DNA of 64,000 nt. Source: Holacanthus passer (taxonomy: Eukaryota; Chordata; Actinopteri; Pomacanthidae). The stretch is from the NCBI GenBank assembly GCA_025331565.1, contig JAFREQ010000011.1:12544001-12608000 (forward strand), read 5' to 3'. Shown here in pieces: positions 1 through 14,200 of the stretch. Within the stretch, counting starts at the first letter, position 1, and each line of letters starts with the position of its first letter. The translations under genes and the position numbers were made by a program. The notes beneath the pieces are model-generated. The model made no database searches and was not told the origin of the DNA. It saw only the letters and a program-made list of their open reading frames with translations.

Positions 1-2987
1 TCTTACTGAGACACAGTTTCAAAGGCCAATCACTGAACAGAACACACAGATTGACCATCATGAAATATTATAAAGAATTTTCCATTTCACACATATATTT
101 TCTTTTTGTACTTTTGTGTACCTGATCTTCCAACACTAACTCTCTAAACTAGTTTCATAAACAGTAACATTATAATACATGATAGGTTGTGGTTGTTCTG
201 TGGTTAACGTTGGTCATTTTGTCTAAAGACAAGCACCAGGTAATAATGAGTGTAGTGTGTTGAACCTACAAGCTACACATATGTTAATACACTACAACAC
301 ACACCTTTAACAGGAAGTGAAATGTCCTGATTTGATTAGTTTTTTTTAAATAAAGCCATTGATACAAGTTCTGTCAAAACCCAATTTTCCTTCAAATTAA
401 AATTTAGCTGTGAAACTAAAATGTGTCATCAGTTTACTTTGCTGCCACCCACAAACCATACTGATATCACCAGGATACTGGTTTTAGATTAGTTAGATTA
501 ATAAAACTACACATGTATTAATTAAAACTCACCATTAATGTTAATGGATGGTATAAAAACACTGGTTACTAACACTGTACTGGCAGGTTCCACATATTCA
601 TAGTATGTTTGAAAACCTGACAAAATAATTTCTCAGAGTCGCCTCATCCCTTCTGCCTCTTTGCTCAATTGAAAGTATAGAAACATAAATATAGTACAAG
701 AACTGTTTCCTATTGTTGTCCCAAAGTGAAACCAGCAGTGAACAAACGTCTCACCATGAGAGAGGACACTTCATCACAGTCAGCTCCTCACCTAGCCAAA
801 TCATCTCGACACATCACATCAAGCTGTGGACTGAAAGTGGTGAACGAAGCTGCCGATCGAGGCTGGAAGGCGTTCTGAGGGCCTATAAACGCAGTCTGCT
901 CAGACTTATGTTATACTGACTCACAGCTGTCAGACTGACCGCCTGACACTGGCGTTTCATTCCTTCCATCCTTCACACACCGACACCTTTGTACTGAATA
1001 TACCTGAGGAGAACCACCTTCATAAATTCTTTACCAGTCAAGCTGGATAAAGTCAATGTGTCTCCTCACTATTTAAGGAATCATACAAGTGTTTTTGAAT
1101 GTTTTATCCCATTTGTTACTGTGTTTTAGAAATTTAAATGATTTTTTTAATTTCTTCTCTTTTTTTTGTACATTTATAAAAATCAATTTGCAGACTTAAA
1201 ACTCTTCCTACTCAAACAACTTTCATGACTCTGCAAATTTTCCGTCAAATTGTAAAGAAAACAACTGCTGCATTGAAAATTAGGAAGATATACATTCAAA
1301 TATATACTGTATAACATATATTTGAAAATGAAGGGAGGGAAATATCTGGGTCTTTAGCTGCTCCAGTATGTTCACTAGCAAGTGGCTAACTTTTTTTTCT
1401 GTTTTTGTTGTTTACATTGGCTTTATCTGAACTTTTCAATGAAAACAGCTGCCTGGAGAGATTGAACCAAAACAGTACAGCCGCAGGCTGAAAACTGAAA
1501 CAATGAGCTAAAAGACATTAAAATGTCCCCTTAAACTGAGAGGAACTGTAGATTAGGGTGATAATTGTATATGGGTTTTTCACAACTAATTTACCCTTTC
1601 ACATTACATTTAATCCACTGTTAATATAAAAATATTTATTAGTGCAGCTTTACAAATACATTATTTGTAGTTTAAGAATTTTAAACACACTGGAAAAATT
1701 TCCCTATCTCATAATTACTCACCTCCAACAACCCTCAAAATTTCTTCCAAAATCTACTAAATGTTCTTTTCCGTGACCTTACTGTTACCTTTTTCTTTGT
1801 TGAAAAGCTAATTTGCATTTCTGACACCCACATCTTTTTAATACAAAGATCTTTTTAATACACTTCTCCCCACTTGTTTTTGACTTTTCATCAGATAGAA
1901 GAAAAGAGGCTTTTTACTCTACCATTATACTTTAAATATTTTTCTTGCATTTCAACGCTTTCCTCTCTGTAAAGAGCACGATTGAACCAAAAATACATTC
2001 AAGCCGTCAATAGACCACAGCTGAATCTTCGAGCCACTTCAACCTTTTCTAACCTCTGTTGAACCATTGCATGACCTTCTATAATCTATAAGACACGCAA
2101 ACATATATGCCTGTTCAAGCGGACTGAACTTTGACCTTTGACATAAATTTATACAGCCCTTTCAGAGCTGTACTGACACAGCTATATTTTGACATCACAC
2201 ACTGGCAGTTTTATTTTAGTGTGGCAGTTCAGTGATTTAGCAGCAACAGTCACTCTTCATAGCAGGAGCAGCCGTCTTTGCATTTGACTGCATGGCAGAT
2301 CAAGCCTGCATGCTGCACACAGACAGAGATCTGACCCAGCTACCCACTGGACTGTGTGTGTTAGAGGAGAGAAAGATGGAGGAGAGAGAGAGAGAGAGAG
2401 AGAAGCTGCGATGAGGATGAAGATAACAAGACAAGAGTGTGCAGGAGATAGGAACGAGGGCAGAGTGAGGTGGGGAAATGTAAAGCATGAAGCAAAATGG
2501 AAGAGAGAAGCATAAGAACGAACTGCAGAGACAAAGCAGAGCAGGATGGTGAGCAAGAGACAGTCAGTGAGAGGAGATGAGAGGGAAAAATGGGAGGGAG
2601 TGTTGGAGAAGAGATGAAGTATGGAGAGATGGTGACTCACTCCAGTGGTGGTAATGCTCTGATTTATTCTCTCTGTCTTTTCTGGGTCATATACTGTGGG
2701 TGTATGAGGGTCTCTATTAGCACTTGGCCGCTTGGAGCAGAGACTTAAGCAACTTTAACTTTAACACCGACTGCCTCTCTCAGAAACACTGTAAACGGCA
2801 ACTGCCAAACTGAGATCAAAGTGCAAATCCAAACCTCAAACTGAAATAAAAAAAACCTCATGATGCGGCCTACAGAAATGTTGTTGGGATCAGCTGACAT
2901 GAGACCCACTAGAGAGAATAGGTTTCATGAAATGCATTATACAATATCTTTAAGCAATAATCAAAAGAACTGAACTGGACGACTTAC
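1..2987 (-). other. cacna1d intron (left part of window)
   Basis: Intronic DNA downstream of the S2-S3 exon. I saw no further channel exon on the minus strand. It holds a (GA)n microsatellite at 2381-2404 and otherwise AT-rich unique-looking sequence. Confidence 0.7.
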
Positions 2988-5900
2988 CCAATGACGACAA
3001 TGACGAAATCCAGCATGTTCCAACCGTTCCGCACATACGCGTTCTGGTGCATCACTAAACCATAAGCAATAATCTTCAGAAAGGTCTCAATTGTGAAAAT
3101 GATGAGGAAGGCATACTCAACTGTTTCCTGCAGACACACAGAAAAAAAAGAGGACAACAGATCTTTAATAGGAACTAGATATGATGGGTTCATTAAAAAA
3201 ATATATGAGCATGGTATTAATACAGTATGTTGGGTGGACAACACACACAGATACAAACGACTTAAGAAATCAGTCTCATGTGAACATTTCAATCCAGCTC
3301 TGTCTACCTAAGAAACATTCTCAGTGGAGAAAAGACAAAGCAACACCAGACCAAAAAACACCAGAGATGATGATGGAAATAAATCCAGGACCCACCTTTT
3401 GCTTACTGTCCACAACATACATTACACTTCTTTTCATTCTACAGTGTGCAGTTTTCTGTGTACCAATACAGTTAAAAATACTTTGAGAGTTGAGATTGTT
3501 GCTCACTGGGTCAAACTGTAACTCATAATATAAGAATAAGTACCTGTTTGTGGAAAAATACCTGCAGTATAAGTTATATATTAGGTTCCCATTGTTACCC
3601 CGTTATTCCCTAATTTCACATCTTGTTCCATTGTACCATGTGTATCGGTGTGTACTGTACTGGTACATTCTTATATTATTTTTGGATTGGCTGGTCAAGC
3701 TTGTCAAACCTGAGAAAGAGGAATAGGAGAACAATCTAGTTCACCAGTGTCACATGTTGACTTTCTTTAACACTTGAAAGTCAAATCAGTCAAAAGGTAA
3801 AAACACTGATTCAGTTTTACTGCGCCATGAACAACAATATTATTTTACCTGAGCAGCAAAATCTCACCTTGACCTCAGTCTGACCTGATTTGTTTCTCAC
3901 ACTTTCCAACACTTGTCTCAGCACATATTCACAAAACCCTGTGAAAAGCATGACACATACACAACAACATTTGGAGTTTCAATCTAGGTAAGAAAGGCAA
4001 GAACATCGGTCTCTCGGACATCATGTAACCTCAAATTAAGTCTGAAAAGGCCAGAAGATGAACTTTAACTTTCTATAATAATAATAATAATAACTAGTCA
4101 GTAGTCTTCTCTGAGAAAAGCAAAATCTTTTCTTATTCTCTTGGAATATTAATAGATTATATATGTGAGATAAAGGTAAAGAGTTTCTTGGCTTTGCACA
4201 GCCAGTAATCTTTTGCAACTCAGCACTGTGCTTTTGTGGAAGAAAAAAAAAAGGCAAAGGCACAAATAAAGAGAAAATGGCACTAAATGAGTGAAAACAA
4301 TGATTCACTAGGCTGAACCACCAGTCAGAGATCTCTCACTCACCGATGCATGAATGTATCCGCGAGAGGTTAAAAAAGGGACAAACACACTTTGAATAAA
4401 ATGACTGTTTTTAGAGGGTACGTCGAGATTAGAACCGGTGATGTAACTCAGCATTGTGCCTTTCTCCGGTTGTTTCAAAGACAGGCAGAACGCAGGAACA
4501 TCAAGGTTGAGGTCTACCGGGAGCGAAGCGGACAGCAGAGGCACGCATAAGCACATAAAGGTGGTATGAGCATGTTAGCGCGGTGAAATGTGTGAGATGC
4601 TGGAGGTGGACGCACCACAGGGTGACTCAGCTGTTCGGGACAGTCCTGGGACCTCCCTGGGGACATGAAACCAGAGAGAGGCCCTCTTCATCACTTATGC
4701 ATGAGGCAGGTCAACGTAAAACTGTGCACACAAGCTGGTATTCATGATATCTGCACGACGGTCATTTAACTTTTCATGCAAGATGCCCGCTGGGTTCTTA
4801 TGATACACAATACAGACAAAAGCTGAACGCCACACACATATATTATTATATATGGTACATAATAACCTCTTCCGCCTGAGGGAGTCCTTAATCCCCTGCT
4901 CTGCGTTCTCTGCGGACACCATAAATGCAGGAGCGCTGTGGGCTGCGGGGCTCGTTTTCCCAACAGTTTATTGCAGATTGTGAGAAGCACTTAGCCCACA
5001 ATAAGAGACATGGGCCTCTTTGTTACTGAAGTAAAAGGTTGAGTTAAGCTTACGGCTGCTGCCTCTATGACAGAGCGAGCTCGGGCCACAGGGAGCAGAG
5101 AGAACGATTCATAGGAGGATGGAAGGAAAGTGACAGAAACGGGTGAAGCATTTCAGAGACATTTACAGACCAATAGAAAACTGCAGTAAAATAAGGCTTC
5201 AGTTTACACGTACTAATAAACAAAAATTATTCTGCATGTCTCTTTATATGTCTATTAAAGATCTATCAAAGATGCACCATGATGCGAACACATTTTCTAG
5301 ACAGAGAGAGAGATTTTCAGGAGTCTGCTAATTTTCACATAAAAAATATAATATTTTCGCCTGTGTGGTCCAGTAATTGAGTAACAATTGTAAAGATACT
5401 GAAACCAGCATGTAATACGTTGTCAGAAGAGATTTCAGCTTTTCAAGGCACAGTAAATTTATGCAAATTGCCACTTCCTGGTTCGTGAAAGCATGTTAAA
5501 TATAATAGCAAATGATAACCATTCCCTCTCAATTAACCAGCAATTTATTCAATCATCAGCACGTTAAACTGCGAGCAGAAATAGAAAGAGGGAGAGAGAC
5601 CGAGCGAGAAAGAGAGTGAGGAAAGAGGCCTTTGGGGATGACCATAAATATCTCTGACTCATCTTAGTTTATTTGTGCTGTAAAGAGACTTACTGTAGTA
5701 CGTTTCCTTTTCGCATACAGTATAATCATATTATCAGCAATTAATACGTTCATTTCTCTTGCTGCTATTCTCCTAGGTACACATCCCAGCATGATACATC
5801 ATGCACTCACGCATACACAGATGCACACATACACGGCATGTGTTTATGTACCAAAATGCACGCTAACTTCAACAAACATGATAAAAGTAGGATACCACAC

Positions 5901-8900
5901 GGCATAATGCATGTTCCCCCTCAGCCCCCCACAGCCATACAGGCCCTCCTCTACCACTCCATCTCACATACTCACAGAGCTCAGATCACCATATGACAAA
6001 AGATGCAAACACGCTGAACCATGCATTCTCCTACATAACTCGCCATATGACCGAGCCATGCGAACAGCGCAATGCAAACCTATTAAGAATTCACATGGGC
6101 CCGTGCACAATGCTCATGAGGGTCTGTGTATCTTCCTCCAGACTACACAAAAAAAAAATCACTAATTAAATTTTGTGCATACTGATAATGAGTGGAAATG
6201 GAGTCGTAAAAACACAATAAAACAGCTTGTCTTGTGATTACAGCATCATCGTTCATGCACTATCATTATCTACATAAATTTAAACTGCAGCCTCCCAAAG
6301 TGAGACAAACAGCTAGAGAATAAAAAACTTAAGGGAACAGTCTGAAAAAGGTTTGCAGCCTCTTAACCATTAGCTTAGTGTAAAGACTGGAAGCAGAGGG
6401 ACAGAGCTGTTTCCAGTCTTTGTGTTAAGCTGAGATAAATGGCTGCTGGCATTAGCTTCATATTTATCACACAGACATCAAGCATCTTGTCTAACTAACT
6501 GAACAGTTGCTGAATTTTGGTGTAGATCAGTGGTCCTCAAGCCTGTTCTGGCAAGAAGATGAAAAAAGTCCAAGACCCAAACCCACCCCACAATTTTTAT
6601 AAGCCATTAATAAAGGTGAAGAAACTAATAAAAAAGGATCCAGGTTGAATTTTAGAGAAATAAAGGTCAGCATTACAGCAGCAATTGTTTATTTCCCCTA
6701 TATAAATCATATACCTACAACTTTGTTTGCCCTGGTCATCCATGCTTATATGAAACCTGCATGAAAACTGCACATAACTGAATACGATCTTTATCATTTT
6801 AAACTCACCATGAGACGCTGAGTCATTCAACCATAAAATACTGTGCAATAAATTACATTAGTAGGTCTGCACTGAACTGAAGTACAGTATGCTGGCCTTA
6901 CTCTGCTTGTACCCCAGAGTCACACAAAAAGCGATCTTTGAACCGCAAATAATATAATCAAGAAAATACTGGCACAGACTGAATGCAAACTAACAAAGGT
7001 CTCATGGATAACGACGTACCAATAAATTAAATGTGCAAGTCAACCAGGCAGGGCAGTCAACCTGACTGAAGGTCTGTAATAAATCTCAATGCTTTATGCT
7101 AAGTAGTGAAGGCATGAAGACATTGGGAGGAGCCCTGAGGCCATAAAATATCTCCATATTCCATTAGTGGCATGACAGTGAAATGGAAAAGTGAGAATGA
7201 TTTAAAAAAAATGGAAATGAATTACTGCAGAAGGGTTTTTTTTTTTTTTATCATTGTAAGTTTAAGCTTACTCAGTAAAGCAACTATAATATTAAGCCAA
7301 TTTTGATCTAATAATGTAATTTTTATAAAATTAGGCTTTGACATAAAATTCAATTTCATTCTCTAGTTTTGAGGGAAAGCTGCTCAAAATGGCAAATATC
7401 TGCCAGAAACCATAATATAAACAGTGTTGGAGCTGCAGCTAATGATGATTTCATTATCAATCAATCTCTTAATTATTCTCTCACTTATTCAATTAATCAT
7501 TTGGTCTATAAAGTGTTCATTGCAATTTCCCAAAGCCCATAGTGATATTGCAATAGAAAAATACAAAACCCAAAGATAACTAAGAAAAACAGAAAATATT
7601 CATACTAGCAAATCTGGTGCTTGAGATTTTGTTAATTCTTTCTTAAAAAAAGATTAATTTTTTGTCTAACGACTAATTATCATCACAGCTCTAATATATA
7701 TGAATTCTGTATCAAATACGTTACATTTCTGATCATATGGCCACCTGAGTGCTACTACATGTGCGTGTATGAAAAGCCACATCTGAGCGTGTGGCGGTGA
7801 GCCCAGTCACATGAGTCAGACTGACATCATGCATGTTTGATATCTGTGTGCGGCCGGAGCGCTTAAAAGCAGAGCAAACACAACTACAAGCAATAACACC
7901 AATGTCAACGCGAGCCATGTATAGTAAAGTGTACACATACAACACAACAGCCGATACATGACTGCAAACCAACCAAAACTCTGCAGTGGGACAGTTTGAG
8001 AGCAGACATCTTCACACAAATGTTATAATGTCATTTTGCATCTGGTTCTGCACATAATGAGAAGACATATATTCTGTAGGACTTCCCACATCCCTCTCCT
8101 GCTGCATCTCCCTCCCCCATTCTCTCCCCAGCTCTCGCTAACTCTTTCCTTCCCCTGTCTGTATGGATCAGTCAGTGCCATCCAGCCAAGCCAGGGGGGG
8201 GTGAGGGCAGCCAGCATTTAGTGCTTCTTCACCGCCTACTCCTGCAGGTTTGCACAGTAAATAAGTGTGCTTGAGTGTGCAGTCTATATCGGGATGCCTG
8301 TTCAACTGTTCTGTTATGCATGAGGTTTGTGTTTATCTTGTGCATCTTTGAATAAGGCCTGCCGCATTACCAGCTGATCCTACGTACAGTAATTTCACAT
8401 TTGATCACAGTTTATTTATCATTTCCTGCTAGTTCTCCGCAGGAAATAGTAGAACGTGTTTGCAGAGATTCATCCACGTCTCTACATTGAATTTATTGTT
8501 GAAATGTTTTTAACGCTGAACCACTGAATAAATTCAACAATAAACCAGCAACAGCAGTGACAAAATGTCTTGGTTTCTACTTGAATGCATTGAATTGAAA
8601 TCCTTTAGCTTTACAACGTTACAAAAACATAATGTACCGCACATCTGCTCTTATGCCGTGCTCTTTATTGCCCTATATATCTGGGCCCATGTGTTTGTAT
8701 GTACAGTATAGAAATGTGTCTTTGTGTGTAGTGTATGTGTACACGCAAGTTTTGTGTGTGTGTATGTGAAGTACTGTGGGGGCGGGCAGGAGTTGTGTGA
8801 GGATGTGGATGTCACTCTGCCAAGGAAAACACTTCAAGTGCAGGTCATCTGAAGTATACCCACACTACCAAGTCAATGTCTCCACAAAGAACACATCACA

Positions 8901-10189
8901 TTGAATATCTGTTGCATAAGCTTGGCCATGCATTACTTGGTTTTTCCCAAAACACGATCGACACAGAAGCGAAGGCCGATGCAGTCGTTGTATCGAGTTT
9001 GTAAAATGCTGCAGCCGTCAGACACCAGGGAGTTTGGCTTTACAGAGCAACAGCTCAGTACATTATCACTTGTATCGCACTATTTTAAAGCAGTCATGTA
9101 CAGTACAGCATGACCTGTGCAGAGCAGCCATGTGTCTGTCAGCCAACAGGATTCAATCTGCTGAGGTTATAAAGAGGTTTGCAAAGCTTAGATGGTGACT
9201 GAGCTCATTAGCAAAACCATGAAAGCTTCTCTTAACGTTGTTTAATTGCGCCAGTTAATGCATGTGACAAATGGTGAATCTGAAACCTGAGTGCTGCAGC
9301 ACCTGACGGGGAATAAAACATGTATTCTCTTTTTGGTCGAGCCCACACACTCAGATTCTGTCTCATAAATATGGACACACACACACACACACACAATGCA
9401 AATTAGAAATGTAAAGACTTATGGTCCCCCTTCGCCCTCTTCTTGTTTGTTTCTTTGTGGTTCATCGTTTGAAAAGTGTAGCTGTGACAGTGCTCCATTG
9501 CTGTACAGTAAATCTGTAACGCACACACATATCGGCGCGTGCAGATGTGTGTCCATGTACTCACTCCACTTAAATCCTGTCCTGTAGCTGTTTTCCTGTT
9601 GATTTCTGTATTTATTTTTTGTGCCGTGATTTTGTCTTTGTGCTGTTTCATGTCTGCATCCTGCAGAACGGGAAACTGCTGTAAACCAGTTTTAAGTCAG
9701 CCCTGTTTAAACGAAACAGATTTAATGTATCTTAATGTTTTTTTTTTTTTGCATTTTTAATAAAATGAAATGAAAAGAAAATGAAGCACATATGACATAT
9801 AGCAGCGGTCATGGAAACCAAAAAAATGGGTGAACTCTGGTTCTGCATGTCAACCAATCAGCTCACCTCTTCAGTTTTTATTTAAATTTCACTTTATGGC
9901 TTTTTAGTCAAGCAGGCAGTGGAAAAGGTAAGTTAAATATTTTCACAAAAAAATGCTTCATTACTGACTCCATGCAGTAAATACAGTATCTGTGCTGATT
10001 TGAATCTATCACAACATCAGCATGACATGATTAGAAAAGGAGTGTGAAGTTTGCAACCTCTCTATAGTGTTCAGTCAAGAACAGCTCTTCCCATTTTGAT
10101 CTGGTGTCATCCTAAATTATCATGCCCTGCATGTTAAATTCATCTCTCTCCTCCTGTCGAGTTCAGTCTCCCTCACATACACAAGCCCA

Positions 10190-10227
<38 letters not shown>

Positions 10228-11178
10228 TTGGCATAGTAAGCAAACTTTAATTGTAGAGAGTGATATGACAAACTGCATAAATTTTGTAATTTTCCAATAT
10301 TGTCGTCCTGGTACATGACTTCCTCATTGAAAGTCTATCAAAAAACTGGGAAAGCCACAGAAACAATGGCAACAACTCTGTGGTGAACTCTGCAACAGGC
10401 TGCTGTGCTGAGCTATTAGCCTTATGTATAGTTCTTGTAAAGTTTTGTACAACATGACAGATTGAACCAGTGGACTACAGTGCAAGTGCACATTAAAATA
10501 TAATGAGCAATTTCACAAGAGCTTTACTAGCATCCTGTATCTATTTTACATTTATCATTGATTGACACAATTCACCCAGCTGCTGTATTTATATAATGTT
10601 TAATATTCTAATAATAATATATTCTTTTCTAACATATTATAATGTTATTTATCTTCTACCTGACTTAGCAACAGATTCGACTTGCAAATGCAGTTTTGCT
10701 GTCACAGAAAGGTAATAAAGCTGTCTTGATTCTCTTGAATCTTGTTTGGGTTTGATGTCTAAATATGTGGCCAATTATGTTAACTGCAATGCGACTTGAA
10801 AGAAATCACGAGTTACTTACAGAGAGAGACAAATTAATTCATTCAGAAATGGTCTGTGGTTCCCCTTTAAGAAGGCCTGTTTGACGCACGCACTGTGAAC
10901 ATGCTCTGCTCTTATCATGGCTGCACTTGTATACAGTATCCACACAAAGCTCCGACTCCCTCTTTACTCTCCTTTTCTCTGCCTCGCTCGCTCGCACGCA
11001 AACAAACAAACGCGCTCTCACACTTGCACACACATGCAGAAATACACATTCAAGATAACAAGCAGGGACAGTGCTAGTGTGAGCCACAAATGAGCAGTTA
11101 CGTTAAGTGACTAAACACATACTTCTACCATCATCTCTATGGGAGTCCACAGTCCAGACGTTGCCGCTTGTGCCAGCC

Positions 11179-11227
<49 letters not shown>

Positions 11228-14200
11228 CCAACTGCTTCATCCGTCACACACGTACACATTTACAATCTTCTTTAGATGCAGAGCCAAAACACTGGCACAT
11301 GAACCTCAGCAGCACTCCTCATATGGAAATACAAGTCATCAACTCCCCCAGCGCAGACTTGAACCAGAGTACGATTACTACATCAAAACAAAGACTGTGG
11401 CAAACAGCAACATTAGGAAATTTCCACTCTCTGAAGGTACAAAACACACTGTTTACCTGCACACAGCCCGAGGAGCTCTACATAAGGGAAATAGTGGAGC
11501 AGAAGATAAATGTATAATGTGTGTTATACGGCCGTGATTGTGGTTTGTCTGTGAGTAATCTATAATTCCTGTTGACATTCATAATACAATCTGCATAAAT
11601 AGGTTGAAAAAGCAAGAGGTAGGATATTATGGAGGAACTGACATTTTTATCATGTGTCATGTCAAACAAAAACCTTGCTGTATTGTGCCTCTGATAAACT
11701 TTGACAAGAACCAGTGTAATCTGGTGGATGCCTCTCAGTGGCTGGTTGTCACACTGAAGCACTTGGTGACTGTGATCAGTCAACAGGCTTTGGCTGCGAG
11801 TCATAAGATTTGGCACTGTGATGGTTGCTGGTATGTATTTACATCAGAAATGACTTTGTTGGTAGTTGCTCATTTCGTCGTACTCAGTATGTGCATTTCA
11901 CACCTATAAACACAGAAATGCAACATCCAATATGTTAACACTACTGCACTACAATACTACTTCATGCCTGAGATTTCATCGAAGTCGGTGTTAAATTGTG
12001 TGTGTGAACTGGCTGTCGATGTAAGCTTTAGGGGATAACTGATGATACATCTGTGTGAGTTAATCTGCTCTCTATCTGAACCTGTGACAGGAACTTCTGC
12101 TGCCTGCTGCCCTACAGATGGTGCTGACGGTCAGTATACCTTGAAATACAGGAGTGTGCCATGAAGCTGAGCACTATTTTATATAAAATGACTTTAAATG
12201 TGTCTTGCAACGTCTTGCACTACGATGGTAGTGTAGACTAAATCAAGCATATGGTGCATGACTTTTGAAGACTTCTGTTGCCCTTGTGCGTGAATTCAAA
12301 TCACTTTTAAAAACAGCATTTTGTGAGATTTGCAAGAATGTCAATTAATGACATTAATGTACCACAAAAGAGCCGTCTCAATCGAACTAAAAGAGCTGAG
12401 CTGTCTGATTGTGTGTCATAGTAGAAAACACACAGTAACATTAGATTACATTACTGGGAGATGACAAGCATGTAACTCATTACTGCAAACAAGCTTCACT
12501 TGTTAATCTTAAACAAGGGGGACAGTTGTTCACAATGTCCACCTCCCACCCCCCCACGCCTCTTCCTGTGTAAACCACTGAGCTTATTGTGACACAGAAT
12601 GTCAACATGAAAGGAAATTCTATTTTTCAGAATTACCCAAAATCCAGATGTTAAATAAGGTGCTCAATAAAACCAGGAACCAACACAAGAAGCACGTGCG
12701 TTTTTGTCCATCAGTCCGTCTTCCTGCATGAGCAGCACTAGCCATATAAATTCAATCATTCATATATGAAAAATATTTAGCAAAATGACTCATGTCTAAA
12801 AAATGCTGACATCCTCAAATGTAACAGCATCCAAATGTTAAACTCATTCCAAACTGTGAGTTCTCTGCTGGCGTCAAAACGACCTCTCAATAGGTTTGTG
12901 AGCGGACATTTCAGTCTTTACATGTTTGTGTCCTTTTGTCCCCAATAAAATAAATAGCTCTGCGGCTCCAGAGTTATGCAATGACAGTGGTATGGGCAAA
13001 CACTACATGATACCAGACGCAGTTCGCTGCGTGTTGCCTTACGAAGGATGAGATGTATGAATCATATTCACCATGAAAAGGTCATTGTTTTGCTCAGCTA
13101 CCTTCAGCAGGAGCTGCCTGGGGTGTTGAGTCTCAGATAGATAAGTCAGAAATGACCTTAAAGCAAAGGCAGGAGGGTTGCAGACTATTTGTCTGTCCCC
13201 TAGACAAGGTGGGTGCAGAGGAGACACAGTCACGTGCCGGATGGCTTGTGTGTGTGCGCTTTTTACTATTACAGTGAAATGACTAAACAAAGGAAGAGCA
13301 ATGATGAAGAGAGCTAAGCAGGAGAGGAAGGAAAGGAATGACTGTGTGTTCCTGACAGGGTTTGTTGTCTCATGTGCACGTGCGTGTGTGTGTGCGTGTA
13401 TGTGCGTGCTTGTATGTGTGTGCTTGCTACATCCTGTTACTCACTTGTGCCTCCTGGTGGTAGCAGGACCCCAATCTTTTGCCCTGTGTTCCGCCTGAGG
13501 TGGAAATTGCTTTCTATTTATAATGAGCTGCTGCATTTAACCAAGCCTTACTAACAAGACGGCACACTCATGCTATTAAGGCCTCTATGACTTTGCAGCA
13601 TTGCCCTGTTCTAACTCACAGCAGCTCTGCACCACCTTGGCACTGTAAGCATGCAGCGCAGAGCGAACGAGCAAACACACAGATTCAGTACTTTCACCTT
13701 TCAGGAGTTCTCGTTAACTGACAATGCGCTACAATACCTGTCTACACACCCACAAACCTGGAAGTCAGCTTGTCTGTGTCGCAGGCTTACAGCTTGGCAA
13801 TATAATTTGATCTTTGCTTTACACATCAGGCCTCTCAGCACCCCAACTCAGGTTTCATATCGGCCCTCAGTCCACCTGTGAGGCTGCAGAGCAGAGCGGT
13901 GTGAAATGGCAATCTTCACTACAGCTTTACCTGCTGGCTGCTATAGCAAAACTAGCTCAGCAATTTTCTCTCTAGCGCTCCTCCTGTGACTACAGCGTGA
14001 GTTCTGTAGAACAACAAGGCCAAGCTGGCACACCTGCCCTACAAACTATTCTATTGTTCCACCTCTGCTGAAAAGGGAAAGAATGCTTTATCCACCCTCT
14101 GGTATCTGATTAAATGTTGACACTGCAGAATTAAAACCAAAGTCCTGTGCAAGCAATGTAACACGCTTGACAAGGATCAGTATCAGGATCAGCCAAAACA